Shown: positions 52,647 to 61,526, numbered from the stretch's first letter. The stretch is DNA of 64,000 nt from an uncultured Anaeroplasmataceae bacterium (GCA_910584005.1 CAJTXR010000001.1:62001-126000); one strand, 5' to 3'. Notes: a model not told the origin generated them from the sequence alone. Program-made: numbers and translations.

Positions 52647-53642
52647 TTATGATTTTTTAGGATTCATTTCATAAGAAATAGGCGTTAAGAATATTTTCTT
52701 TATTTCCTTAAGATCGGAAGTTTGCCCTAAGGCATACATTAACTTTGTAACTGTAGTTTCAGTAGTCATATCAATGGCTTCTATAGCTCCACTAGCTAAA
52801 ACTTTAGTTCCTACTTCATAAATATTAAAATTTGCTCGTTCGTAAAGGCACTGACTACATACAATAACAGGAATCCCTTTTTTTGTTGCTTTTAGAATTT
52901 CAGTAGCGAAATCTCTACGGATAAAAGAGATTCCCCCTGCTCCATACGCCTCAATTACAATTCCTTTACTGCCGTTTTTAATGAGTAGAGGAAGAATATT
53001 AGGGTTTGTCGTTGGAGTGAGCTTTAAAAGAAAAACATTGGTGTCTATCTTAGTATTTAAAATTGGTGGTAAATCATTTTCTTTTATCATTTCTTTATGC
53101 AGGCTTAGTCCAGTTGCTGAAATTGTTCCAAAGGTCTTAAGATTGATGGATTCAAAAGCATCAAAGCTTGAGGTTCTAGCTTTCACAGAACGACACCCAA
53201 ACATAATTTTACGGTTGAAAGCTAAAAATATTCCTTTGACTTTAGATTTTGCCATCGCAAAGGCACATCTGAGGTTGTCTACCGCATCGGTTAGTGGGTG
53301 CTTGATTGGAAGCTGTGATCCTGTAAAAACAATCGGTATATTGGGATTTTGAACCATAAAGGAGATCATAGATGCAGTATAACTCATAGTGTCTGTACCA
53401 TGGGTAATGATGATTCCATCATATTGATTTAGATTTTTAAATATTTTTTCAGCAAGAATAATCCATTCTTCAGGCTGTATATTAGAACTGTCTAATGTGA
53501 ATAAGGATTCGCAATCTACTTTCGTTGTTTCATCTTCTAAAATTTCTTTTAATATTGAATTCGCATTTGTGGGCTTTAATCCATCATGTGTAGGAATGCT
53601 TGAAATTGTACCACCAGTCGTAAGTAACAGGATTTTTTGCAT
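52647..53642 (-). CDS. ansA: Cytoplasmic (type I) L-asparaginase
   Basis: A 331-residue enzyme hydrolysing asparagine to aspartate and ammonia. It has both catalytic Thr motifs, LLTTGGTISS at the N-terminus and ITHGTDTMSYTA (about 80-91), and no signal peptide. The length suits the AnsA-type family. It starts behind a TGAGGTGATT site and is transcribed opposite to its neighbours. Confidence 0.94.
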   Translation of the reverse strand: MQKILLLTTGGTISSIPTHDGLKPTNANSILKEILEDETTKVDCESLFTLDSSNIQPEEWIILAEKIFKNLNQYDGIIITHGTDTMSYTASMISFMVQNPNIPIVFTGSQLPIKHPLTDAVDNLRCAFAMAKSKVKGIFLAFNRKIMFGCRSVKARTSSFDAFESINLKTFGTISATGLSLHKEMIKENDLPPILNTKIDTNVFLLKLTPTTNPNILPLLIKNGSKGIVIEAYGAGGISFIRRDFATEILKATKKGIPVIVCSQCLYERANFNIYEVGTKVLASGAIEAIDMTTETTVTKLMYALGQTSDLKEIKKIFLTPISYEMNPKKS

Positions 53643-53743
53643 AAAATCACCTCATTTTGCATGTTTATTATACTCTTTATTCATAAATTTTACTATGAAA
53701 AGACAAAAAAATTCTGCTTTAATTTTAACATTCCTGTTTTTTC

Positions 53744-53771
53744 TTTACTTTTTGATTTTTAATGGTATAAT
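53744..53771 (+). promoter_or_regulatory. Promoter of tig
   Basis: TTTACT (53744-53749), 16 bp, TATAAT (53766-53771). Confidence 0.6.
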
Positions 53772-53811
53772 AAAAAGTGCGTTTTGTTTATAAAGAACGT
53801 TAGAATATATT

Positions 53812-53839
53812 AGGAGGAGTAGACGATAGTCTACATGTG
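53812..53839 (+). promoter_or_regulatory. Hairpin separating the tig Shine-Dalgarno from its start codon
   Basis: AGGAGG (53812-53817) lies 19 bases before GTG 53837. Between them GTAGAC (53819-53824) and GTCTAC (53829-53834) form a six-bp stem with a GATA loop. Folding would bring the Shine-Dalgarno to within a few bases of the start. Confidence 0.65.
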
Positions 53840-55135
53840 AGTAAGATGAATGTTGAAAAATTAGAACATAGCCAAAATAAAGTTGTCTTTGATGTTACAG
53901 CAGAAGAATTTGAAAAGGCAATTGATCAGGCTTTTGAAAAGAAAAATGGTGAAGTTACCATTAAGGGCTTCCGTAAAGGAAAAGCTCCAAGAAGTGTATA
54001 TGAAAAAACTTATGGTGTTGAATCTTTATATGATGAAGCATTAAATGTTATTTTAAATGCGAAAGCAAGTGAAATTTATAAAGATGAAACTTTATCAAAA
54101 GAAATATGTGGGCCTTTTACACCTGATTTTGAAAGTGATGAAAAATTAGAAAGAGGGAAAGATTTTAAGGTTTCTTTAACCTTTGATGTATATCCTACTG
54201 TAGAATTACCACAATATAAAGGTGTAGAGTGTAAAAAAGCAGAATTAGAAGTAACAGATGATGAAGTTGATGCTGCAATAAAACAACTGATGAATAAGGA
54301 TTCTTCAAAAACTTTAAAAGAAACTCAAGTTATTGAATCTGGCGATTATGCAGTATTTGACTTTGTCGGTACAGTAGATGGAGTAGAATTTGAAGGCGGA
54401 AAGGCTGAAAACTATGAACTTCAAATCGGTTCAGGGCAATTCATTCCTGGTTTTGAAGATCAAATGATTGGCATGAAAGCTGAAGAAGTAAAGGATGTTT
54501 CTGTAACTTTCCCAGAAAATTATGGTGAAAAAAGTTTGGCTGGTAAACCTGCAGTATTTAAGGTTACAGTTCATGAAGTTAAGGTAATGACCTATCCAGA
54601 ACTTACAGATGAATATGTTAAGAATTTAAAGTTAGATGGTGTTGAAACAGTTGAACAATTAAAAATAACTAAGAAAGCAGAGCTTTCCTCTACAAAAGAA
54701 AAATCTGAAAAAGATCGTCAAGTTGATGAAATCATCAATAAGATATTAGATAATGCAGTTGTAGATATGCCAGCAAGTCTAGAAAATGAACGGATTAATC
54801 AAATACGTGCTCAATATGAAAATCAAGCAAAAATGTACAATATTCCATTTGAAACTTTCTTAGGATTGATGAATATTACAAAAGAAAAGTTTGATGAAGA
54901 AACGACAAAGCAAGGCAAACGACAAGCATTATTTAATGTGGTTGTAAGTAAGATTATTGAGGTTGAAAATTTAGCTCCTTCTAAAGAGGCTTTAGAAGAG
55001 GTAGCTATAGCAGAAGCAAAGGCACATGGTTCTACTAAAGAACAAATGCTTCAACAGAATGCACCTCGCTATTATAGTGATTTGGCTTATAAGGCAGTAA
55101 TAGATGTATTATTATCTAATGCAAAGATGATATAA
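53837..55135 (+). CDS. tig: Trigger factor (ribosome-associated chaperone)
   Basis: The 432-residue product has an N-terminal ribosome-binding domain with FRKGKAPRSVYEKTYG (the signature loop is GFRKGKAP), a central FKBP-type prolyl isomerase domain (about 150-245, SGDYAVFDFVGTVDGVEF and FPENYGEKSLAGKPAVF) and a C-terminal chaperone domain. It binds nascent chains at the ribosome exit. The start is either GTG 53837 or ATG 53846; I prefer 53837 because the hairpin between it and AGGAGG shortens the effective spacing. It is immediately upstream of lon. Confidence 0.95.
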   Translation: MSKMNVEKLEHSQNKVVFDVTAEEFEKAIDQAFEKKNGEVTIKGFRKGKAPRSVYEKTYGVESLYDEALNVILNAKASEIYKDETLSKEICGPFTPDFESDEKLERGKDFKVSLTFDVYPTVELPQYKGVECKKAELEVTDDEVDAAIKQLMNKDSSKTLKETQVIESGDYAVFDFVGTVDGVEFEGGKAENYELQIGSGQFIPGFEDQMIGMKAEEVKDVSVTFPENYGEKSLAGKPAVFKVTVHEVKVMTYPELTDEYVKNLKLDGVETVEQLKITKKAELSSTKEKSEKDRQVDEIINKILDNAVVDMPASLENERINQIRAQYENQAKMYNIPFETFLGLMNITKEKFDEETTKQGKRQALFNVVVSKIIEVENLAPSKEALEEVAIAEAKAHGSTKEQMLQQNAPRYYSDLAYKAVIDVLLSNAKMI

Positions 55136-55143
55136 AAATTTTT

Positions 55144-55173
55144 AAGGAAGGTCGTAAGGCTTTCCTTTTTCTT
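55144..55173 (+). terminator. Intrinsic terminator after tig
   Basis: AAGGAAG (55144-55150) pairs with CTTTCCTT (55160-55167, one bulge), followed by a T-rich run. Confidence 0.7.
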
Positions 55174-55185
55174 AAAAAAAACATT

Positions 55186-55220
55186 ATTTTTGGCAAATCG
55201 CTTGCAAAAGTGCCAAAAAT
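55186..55220 (+). promoter_or_regulatory. Perfect inverted repeat over the lon promoter (putative operator)
   Basis: ATTTTTGGCA (55186-55195) and TGCCAAAAAT (55211-55220) are perfect 10-bp arms around a 15-bp spacer containing the -35 box. The sequence is not CIRCE or a CtsR heptad repeat. Confidence 0.65.
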
Positions 55221-55230
55221 AGTATATGAT
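55202..55230 (+). promoter_or_regulatory. Promoter of lon
   Basis: TTGCAA (55202-55207), 17 bp, TATGAT (55225-55230). The -35 box sits inside the inverted repeat. Confidence 0.75.
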
Positions 55231-55237
55231 TATATTT

Positions 55238-55255
55238 GCTTGAAAGGATTCAAGC
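55238..55255 (+). promoter_or_regulatory. 5'-UTR hairpin of lon
   Basis: GCTTGAA (55238-55244) and TTCAAGC (55249-55255) form a perfect seven-bp stem with loop AGGA, a few bases upstream of the lon ribosome site. Confidence 0.5.
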
Positions 55256-55270
55256 TGAAAGGATGGTATA

Positions 55271-57592
55271 ATGGAAGAAAATAAATTAGTTTTACCTGCC
55301 ATTGCGGTTCGTGGCGTTATTCCATTTCCTAATAATGATTTTAGAATAGAGGTTGGACGTGCGAATTCTGTTTTGGCTTTAGATGCTTCAGAAAAAATGT
55401 ATGGTGGAAATGTATTACTTTTAATTCAAAAGGATTCTACAGCTACAGAAGTTCGGGAAGAGGATATAGAAAAAATGGGTGTTTTAGCCAAAATTACCCT
55501 AAAATTAAAACTTCAAAATGGCAATTATAAGGTTAAGTTTAAAGTTACAGATCGTATATTAATTGAAGAGTATACTTCATTAGATCCTTATTTTGTTTGT
55601 GCTTATGAAAAGATGCAATCTGTCTTACATAATGATGAGCAGGAGGCTGCATTAATTAAAAATGTAATAAGTAGTATTACGCATTCTGGATTAAACTTAC
55701 TTTCTAATCCAGATGAGGTATCTAGGCAACTCCAAAATGCGAGTAATGCAGCTGTAATTTCTGATGTGATTGCAAATAATATCAAGCTAACTACTCAGTT
55801 TGCAAACCGGTATCGATATTTAGAAGAACTAGATGCAACGAAACGGTTAGAGTATATTTTAGAAGATATTGAACGGGAAAAGAATATTCAGGAAATTGAA
55901 AATAAACTTTCTTCTGAAGTGAAAAAGTCAATGGATGAAGCTCAAAAGGAATATTTCTTAAGAGAAAAAATGAAGGCGATCCAAAATGAACTTGGGGATA
56001 AAGCTCGCCAAGAAGAAGATGTTGAAGCCTTTAGAAAAGCAATTGATGAAGCACATTTGCCTCCTAAAGTATATGAAAAGGCAAAAAATGAACTTCAAAA
56101 ATATGCACAAACAAACAATCAAATGGCAGAATCAGGTGTGATTCGGACCTATTTGGAATGGATTGTAAATTTGCCTTGGTATAAGCAAAGTGAAGATACA
56201 ACTGATCTTAAAAAAGTTGCTGAAAGTCTAGATAAGAACCATTATGGTTTAGAGAAGGTTAAAGATCGTATCATTGAATATTTGGCAGTAAAGATGATGA
56301 CTGGAAAAAATCCAAATACGATTCTTTGTTTTGCAGGTCCTCCAGGAGTAGGAAAAACCTCTCTTGCCAAATCAATTAGTGAGGCTTTAGGTCGAAATTT
56401 TGTAAAGCAGTCATTAGGTGGTGTGCGTGATGAATCTGAGATTAGAGGCCATCGTAGAACCTATATTGGAGCTTTACCTGGACGGATATTAAAGGGAATG
56501 AAGGATGCAGGTACAGTTAATCCAGTCTTCTTACTAGATGAAATTGATAAAATGACAGCCGATTATCGAGGAGATCCCGCTGCGGCAATGCTTGAGGTTC
56601 TTGATCCAGAACAAAATAAATTCTTTTCCGATAATTATTTAGAGGAGCCTTATGATTTATCTCAAGTTATGTTTATAACTACAGCCAATGATTTATCCAA
56701 TATCGCTGCTCCTTTACGAGATCGTATGGAAATTATTGAACTATCCAGCTATACAGAAATTGAAAAATTCAATATTGGGTTTAAGCATTTATTACCTCGA
56801 AATTTAGAAGAACATGGTCTAGCCGGAGCACAAGTGAAAATTGAAGAGGATGCGATGTATGCCATCATTCAAAACTACACTAGAGAAGCAGGAGTACGGG
56901 AATTAAATCGTATGATTGCAACAATATGCAGAAAAACAGTTAAGAAAATTTTAATGGATCATATATCTGAAATCGTTGTTACTTGTGATAATTTGAGTGA
57001 ATTTTTAGGAAAGATTCGGTTCACCAATAATAAAAATCGGGAAGTGAATCAAGTAGGAATTGTAACAGGGCTTGCATATACTCAATTTGGTGGCGATACA
57101 TTAGATATTGAAGTTACAACATATCCAGGTAAGGGTGGATTACAATTGACAGGTAAGCTCGGAGATGTGATGAAGGAATCTGCTCAAGCTGCCTACTCTT
57201 ATGTTAGAAGTCACAGCAAAGACTATAAAATAGATCCAAGTGTATTTGAAAAAAATGATATTCATATTCATGTCCCTGAAGGAGCAGTTCCTAAGGATGG
57301 TCCTTCAGCAGGAGTAACTCTTACTACAGCGATTGTTTCCGCAGTAGCTAATCTTCCTGTAGATTGTCATGTAGGAATGACTGGCGAAATCACACTTAGA
57401 GGACAGGTGTTAGCAATTGGCGGATTAAGAGAGAAGTCTATTGCGGCTCATCGAAGTGGATTAACTACTATTTTCATTCCAAAGGACAATGAACGTGATA
57501 TTGAAGATATTCCTGAAGAAGTACGTAGTGTTTTAAAAATTCATCCGGTATCTCATATTAGTGAAATCTTAAATACATTGTTTCAAGCATAA
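55271..57592 (+). CDS. lon: ATP-dependent protease Lon (LonA)
   Basis: A 773-residue LonA protease: N-terminal substrate-binding domain (LVLPAIAVRGVIPFPN), AAA+ module with Walker A GPPGVGKTS and sensor/Walker B FLLDEIDKM, and a C-terminal Ser-Lys peptidase domain with KDGPSAGVTL, containing the catalytic Ser, and GGLREKSIAAHRSG, containing the Lys. It degrades misfolded and regulatory proteins. The start follows AAAGGATGG. The promoter carries an inverted repeat and a 5'-UTR hairpin, suggesting dedicated control. Confidence 0.97.
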   Translation: MEENKLVLPAIAVRGVIPFPNNDFRIEVGRANSVLALDASEKMYGGNVLLLIQKDSTATEVREEDIEKMGVLAKITLKLKLQNGNYKVKFKVTDRILIEEYTSLDPYFVCAYEKMQSVLHNDEQEAALIKNVISSITHSGLNLLSNPDEVSRQLQNASNAAVISDVIANNIKLTTQFANRYRYLEELDATKRLEYILEDIEREKNIQEIENKLSSEVKKSMDEAQKEYFLREKMKAIQNELGDKARQEEDVEAFRKAIDEAHLPPKVYEKAKNELQKYAQTNNQMAESGVIRTYLEWIVNLPWYKQSEDTTDLKKVAESLDKNHYGLEKVKDRIIEYLAVKMMTGKNPNTILCFAGPPGVGKTSLAKSISEALGRNFVKQSLGGVRDESEIRGHRRTYIGALPGRILKGMKDAGTVNPVFLLDEIDKMTADYRGDPAAAMLEVLDPEQNKFFSDNYLEEPYDLSQVMFITTANDLSNIAAPLRDRMEIIELSSYTEIEKFNIGFKHLLPRNLEEHGLAGAQVKIEEDAMYAIIQNYTREAGVRELNRMIATICRKTVKKILMDHISEIVVTCDNLSEFLGKIRFTNNKNREVNQVGIVTGLAYTQFGGDTLDIEVTTYPGKGGLQLTGKLGDVMKESAQAAYSYVRSHSKDYKIDPSVFEKNDIHIHVPEGAVPKDGPSAGVTLTTAIVSAVANLPVDCHVGMTGEITLRGQVLAIGGLREKSIAAHRSGLTTIFIPKDNERDIEDIPEEVRSVLKIHPVSHISEILNTLFQA

Positions 57593-57595
57593 AGG

Positions 57596-57620
57596 AAAGG
57601 ACGAAAAGTCCTTTTTTCTT
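57596..57620 (+). terminator. Intrinsic terminator of lon
   Basis: AAAGGAC (57596-57602) pairs with GTCCTTT (57608-57614), with a T-run. Confidence 0.85.
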
Positions 57621-57666
57621 TTTAAAAAAATCTGTTCTTTGGGTACTATTTTATGAGGTGTTTATT

Positions 57667-58413
57667 TTGAAAGTAAAAGATTTAATAGAAAACGACCGTC
57701 CAAGAGAACGCTTAATTCGTGAAGGAAGTTCAGCTTTAAGTGATGTGGAGCTTTTAGCAATATTAATTGGCAGTGGTACTAAAGCTAAGGATGTATTTAT
57801 GCTCGCTTCTGAAATCCTAAAAAATACAAGTATACAGGAATTAAAAAACTTAAGTTATCAAAAATTATGTGAGATTAAGGGAATTAAAAAAGCAAAAGCC
57901 TCTTTACTTATGGCTTGTTTTGAACTAGCAAAACGTTCATGTCGAGTAGATGATTCTAAGCCAACCCTAGATACTCCTGATAAGATTTATTCTTATATTT
58001 ATTCTGATGTTTATTTGCTTTCCTATGAAATTGTCATTACAATTTATGTAGATTGTAAATTACACCCAATAAAGAAAAAAATATACACTTCTGAAGGGAG
58101 TCATAGTGTAAGTTTATCCACTAAGGGAATATTAGGAGAGGCTTTAGAATTAAAAGCCTATGGTATTCTTTTAATACACAATCATCCTTCTGGAGAGGTA
58201 GAGCCTTCCTATGAAGATATCGATTCTACCTTTCATTTATGTTCTTTAGCAAAAGAATTGGAAATTCAAATCCTAGATCATTTAATTGTATCAGGAAAAA
58301 CATTTTTTTCATTCTTTGAAAATGGACTACTAAACGAGTCAGAAGAATATAGTAGAATAGGTGAGAATTATGAAAAAGATTTTCAAGTGGTTAAGTCTGG
58401 CTCTTATCATTAG
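57667..58413 (+). CDS. radC: RadC/JAB-domain protein
   Basis: A 248-residue protein with N-terminal helix-hairpin-helix (CEIKGIKKAKASLLMA) and C-terminal MPN/JAB domain containing HNHPSGEVEPSYEDI. The biochemical role of RadC remains unclear. I chose TTG 57667, which is six bases from GAGGTG and gives the usual start MKVKDLIENDRPRERL; a GTG at 57658 is also in frame. In Bacillus subtilis radC lies before mreBCD-minCD-spoIVFAB; here the SpoIVFA-like gene follows directly. Confidence 0.9.
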   Translation: MKVKDLIENDRPRERLIREGSSALSDVELLAILIGSGTKAKDVFMLASEILKNTSIQELKNLSYQKLCEIKGIKKAKASLLMACFELAKRSCRVDDSKPTLDTPDKIYSYIYSDVYLLSYEIVITIYVDCKLHPIKKKIYTSEGSHSVSLSTKGILGEALELKAYGILLIHNHPSGEVEPSYEDIDSTFHLCSLAKELEIQILDHLIVSGKTFFSFFENGLLNESEEYSRIGENYEKDFQVVKSGSYH

Positions 58414-58828
58414 TTGTTATTTATTTATTCAACCTATTCAAAGCATTTTTAATTATGAATTCAACATTATAGGGCTAAATCGATTTTTATCTGAAAGTTT
58501 ATTCAAAAAAGATGAAAGTGTGGCTGCAATTCCATTATATGTCAAAGATTATATATTAAAAGAGGATTGTCTTTACATTTTTCCTTTAACAAATGAGGTG
58601 AGCTTACCAGTGGATGTTATGGTTGTCAAGATTGAAGAAGGACAAATGGAGGTCATTACCTTAGATGAACGATTTATAATTAGAAATTTAAAAGAGCATT
58701 CTAAAAATTTGTATCAATATGTATATAGTTTAAATTCGTTAGGAACAACAAATGATTTTTTTGTGGTAGAAGGGACTGCAGTAGAAGAAATTGCTTCTAG
58801 ACTGGTTATTTATTATGAAAAAATTTAA
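58370..58828 (+). CDS. SpoIVFA-like membrane protein
   Basis: A 152-residue protein with one N-terminal membrane segment (about 7-25) and an extracytoplasmic domain. The second half (IFPLTNEVSLPVDVMVVKIE to the end) has the beta-rich spacing of a degenerate LytM domain, as in SpoIVFA. Direct similarity is weak; the call rests on its place between radC and a SpoIVFB-like protease gene. SpoIVFA restrains SpoIVFB during sporulation. It overlaps both radC (44 bp) and the protease gene (14 bp). Confidence 0.6.
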   Translation: MKKIFKWLSLALIISCYLFIQPIQSIFNYEFNIIGLNRFLSESLFKKDESVAAIPLYVKDYILKEDCLYIFPLTNEVSLPVDVMVVKIEEGQMEVITLDERFIIRNLKEHSKNLYQYVYSLNSLGTTNDFFVVEGTAVEEIASRLVIYYEKI

Positions 58829-59546
58829 AATAGATTATAGTTTTTTAATTCTATTTATTCTATTATTCTTTTCTCCTAAGCAGAATTTAATTTTTCAATT
58901 TTTCTTTTGCCTATTTCTTCATGAACTTGGCCATCTTTTTTTCGTTTTTCTATTTCGCTTGAAAATTCAAAAATTAAGGATCTCTGTATTTGGTTTTTTC
59001 TTAGAACTTGAAAAGAAAAAGGAAAGTTTTATTAAAGATTTATTCTTATATTCTGGAGGAATTATAATGAATGGGATTGTCTATTTGATTGTTCCTATTC
59101 CAAGTATGAGATATATTAATTTATTCTTAATTGTTATTAATGCAATACCAATCTATCCATTAGATGGATATAACCTCTTTAAATCAGTTCTTTCTTATTT
59201 CTTCAGTTATTATTATAGTTTAAAAATCAGTTGTATCTTTAGTTTAATTACAAATATATTTGTTCTATGTATTCTTTTTTATAATCATATGGATCTTGTA
59301 CTTATCATCAATTATTTTTATTTATTGTTTCTAAATCTATCCTTAGGCTTTCATCAAAAAATAATATTCAATAAATTTATTTTAGAACGACAGCTTTACT
59401 CTTTTGATTATCCCATTAAAAGCATTCGCTTTCATGATAAAGTGAAAAATCATATTTATAAATATTTTCAAATTGAAATGAACATTGCTGGTAAATATAT
59501 TTCAGAAAAAGAATTATTAGAATTTTATTCTACTGCCAAAATATAG
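58815..59546 (+). CDS. SpoIVFB-like intramembrane metalloprotease (M50)
   Basis: The 243-residue product has about six hydrophobic segments. The zinc site is HELGH (36-40), and the second M50 motif is INAIPIYPLDGYN (108-120), with Asp117 as a ligand. In SpoIVFB this protease cleaves pro-sigma-K. I chose ATG 58815; the frame extends upstream into the previous gene. The partner gene and synteny with radC support a sporulation protease, but a different S2P role is possible because no sigK gene is in view. Confidence 0.8.
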   Translation: MKKFKIDYSFLILFILLFFSPKQNLIFQFFFCLFLHELGHLFFVFLFRLKIQKLRISVFGFFLELEKKKESFIKDLFLYSGGIIMNGIVYLIVPIPSMRYINLFLIVINAIPIYPLDGYNLFKSVLSYFFSYYYSLKISCIFSLITNIFVLCILFYNHMDLVLIINYFYLLFLNLSLGFHQKIIFNKFILERQLYSFDYPIKSIRFHDKVKNHIYKYFQIEMNIAGKYISEKELLEFYSTAKI

Positions 59547-59627
59547 TTTTTTTAAAAAAATGTAAAAAAAAGCAAGAATATAGTGTATAATAAAAAAAGA
59601 GTATAATATAGTATGAGGTATATTGGT

Positions 59628-60881
59628 ATGGAAAATTTTGGTAGCTTTGAATTTTTAAAGAAAATTGCTTTTGAACGTATTGCAGGATCAGAAGAAGAAC
59701 ATAAGGTAGCAAACATGATTATTACCGAATGTCATAAATATCAAGTCGAGGCTCATTTAGAAGAGTTTGAAATTGATCGATATGTAGTTCATCAAGCGGC
59801 TTTAGAAGCAATGGATGGAGCATATGAAGTGACAGGAATCGGAATGAGTGGTCAGACAAGCCCAGAAGGAATTGTTGGCGAATTCTTGGCGATAGAATCT
59901 GATGATCATTTATCTAGTTATCCAAGTTTAGAAGGAAAAATTGTATTTCTACCCTCTCGCGTATTAGTGAAAACATACAAACTTTTATGTGAAAAAAAGG
60001 CGAGTGGTTTTATATGTGCAAGTGGTTCGTTATATGATGATAAAGCTACCTCTGATCTTGAACAAATGGCAATTCGGGAAAGACATTATGTTCACGGAAA
60101 GGTGCCTGGAGTTGCGATTCGTCGTATTGATGCTCAAAAATTACTTTTATCAAATCCAAAAGAAGTTAAATTAACTTTAATTCAAGATGAAATCAAGAAG
60201 ATGAGTCATAACGTTGTTGCAACAATTTCTGGAACAACCTTAAAAGATGAGATAATCTGTTTTACTGCTCATTATGATTCTGTACCTTTTTCCACAGGGG
60301 CTTATGATAATGGAACTGGAACAACAACGATTTTAGAAGTACTAGCTTATTTTTCTAAACATCAGCCAAAACGTACATTGAAGTTTGTTTGGTGTGGATC
60401 AGAAGAAATTGGATTAATGGGATCTAAAGCCTATACTGAACAACATAAAGAAGAACTTAAACAATATAAGTTAAATATTAATGTGGATATGACAGGAGTT
60501 GTAATTGGTAGTGATATTGCTTGTTGTACAAGTGAGGCTTCTTTACCAAACTATATAAATTATTTAGGAAAAGAAGTTGGTTTTCCAATTCAAGCCAAAC
60601 AAGGAGTTTACTCCTCAGATTCAACACCATTTGCTGATCATTCCGTTCCAGCGATAAGTTTTGCTCGTGTTTGTGGTAAGGGAGGAGCAGAAATTCATAG
60701 TCGTAGAGATGTCCTTGATTTTTTGGATAGTAAGAATTATTATGCTACTTGTGAATTTATTATTTCTTTTGCATCTCGTATGATTGATAGCATCTTTTTC
60801 CCTGTTTCCCCAATTATCCCAGCGAATATGATAGAAGAACTAGATATTTATTTGGGAAGAAAAGAACGTCCTGAAAAATAA
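59628..60881 (+). CDS. M28-family zinc aminopeptidase
   Basis: A 417-residue metallopeptidase with a PA-type insertion (about 95-190) and an M28 catalytic core. Metal-binding residues are visible in FTAHYDSVPFSTGAYDNGTG, CGSEEIGLMGS, NVDMTG and EIHSRRD. No signal peptide is present, so it probably trims peptides in the cytoplasm. The start 59628 has a GAGG site ahead; ATG 59613 is an alternative without one. Two TATAAT boxes lie at 59586 and 59602. Confidence 0.9.
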   Translation: MENFGSFEFLKKIAFERIAGSEEEHKVANMIITECHKYQVEAHLEEFEIDRYVVHQAALEAMDGAYEVTGIGMSGQTSPEGIVGEFLAIESDDHLSSYPSLEGKIVFLPSRVLVKTYKLLCEKKASGFICASGSLYDDKATSDLEQMAIRERHYVHGKVPGVAIRRIDAQKLLLSNPKEVKLTLIQDEIKKMSHNVVATISGTTLKDEIICFTAHYDSVPFSTGAYDNGTGTTTILEVLAYFSKHQPKRTLKFVWCGSEEIGLMGSKAYTEQHKEELKQYKLNINVDMTGVVIGSDIACCTSEASLPNYINYLGKEVGFPIQAKQGVYSSDSTPFADHSVPAISFARVCGKGGAEIHSRRDVLDFLDSKNYYATCEFIISFASRMIDSIFFPVSPIIPANMIEELDIYLGRKERPEK

Positions 60882-60883
60882 AA

Positions 60884-60926
60884 AAATGCTTATAGATGCT
60901 TTTTATCTCTATAAGCATTTTTTTTA
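60884..60926. terminator. Bidirectional terminator
   Basis: AAATGCTTATAGA (60884-60896) pairs with TCTATAAGCATTT (60908-60920), with A- and T-runs on the two sides, between convergent genes. Confidence 0.9.
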
Positions 60927-61526
60927 TTTACTTGGGATAGAGGCCTTTAATTCATTATAGATTTCTTGATATTCTTTTTTATTGAGGATTTGTAAATCCT
61001 TAATCCATCTGAGATTTTGCTCCTTAGCAATATAGATCATATCATGAATGAAAGGCTTTGGCTCCTCTAGATAAACATTAACCATCTTTTCTTCATTTTT
61101 ATAGGCAAGGTAAAGTCGATGATGTCCATCTAATAGAACATATTCATCATCAATAATACATACTGGAAGATAGGTTTCCTCATTTGAAATATATTTATCC
61201 ATCAGTTTCAGTTTTTCTTTACATAAAAAGAAAGAACTGACTTGTAAAATAGAAATAGGGAGCTTGAAGGTCATTTGATCTTCATATGATTGATAAAAAG
61301 AATGATCCTCAGTATAAAAAATGCTAATATAGCGATTGTCTTTACGGAATGCCTCTACCGCATCTAAAATGTATTCTAATGAATCTGTTTTAATTTTAGC
61401 TTCTTTACCTGATATTATAAACTCATAGTGAAACGATGTTTTTCCCGTAAGAATGGTATAGCAATTGCCTAATATTCGTGATTTTTCTTTATAGTATGGA
61501 TTGTCATACTCTCTAATTATATCCAT
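60924..61526 (-). CDS. Protein with a ParB/sulfiredoxin-like domain
   Basis: A 200-residue protein. The central region PVCIIDDEYVLLDGHHRLYLAY (DGHHRL at 133-138) is the core of the ParB-N/sulfiredoxin-like fold, in which the GHHR motif binds nucleotide. There is no helix-turn-helix or Noc/ParB C-terminal domain, so it is not a chromosome-partition ParB. Function is unknown. It starts behind GGAAGTGAG. Confidence 0.75.
   Translation of the reverse strand: MDIIREYDNPYYKEKSRILGNCYTILTGKTSFHYEFIISGKEAKIKTDSLEYILDAVEAFRKDNRYISIFYTEDHSFYQSYEDQMTFKLPISILQVSSFFLCKEKLKLMDKYISNEETYLPVCIIDDEYVLLDGHHRLYLAYKNEEKMVNVYLEEPKPFIHDMIYIAKEQNLRWIKDLQILNKKEYQEIYNELKASIPSK

Noticed and set aside
52981..53352. Plus-strand open frame across the asparaginase gene
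   Set aside because: It is the complement of a well-conserved enzyme with intact motifs; no ribosome site.
55186..55220. CIRCE or CtsR site upstream of lon
   Set aside because: It does not match TTAGCACTC-N9-GAGTGCTAA or the GGTCAAA heptad repeat, so I call it an unassigned operator.
59989..60174. Plus-strand open frame within the M28 peptidase gene
   Set aside because: An out-of-frame shadow with no ribosome site or recognisable protein features.
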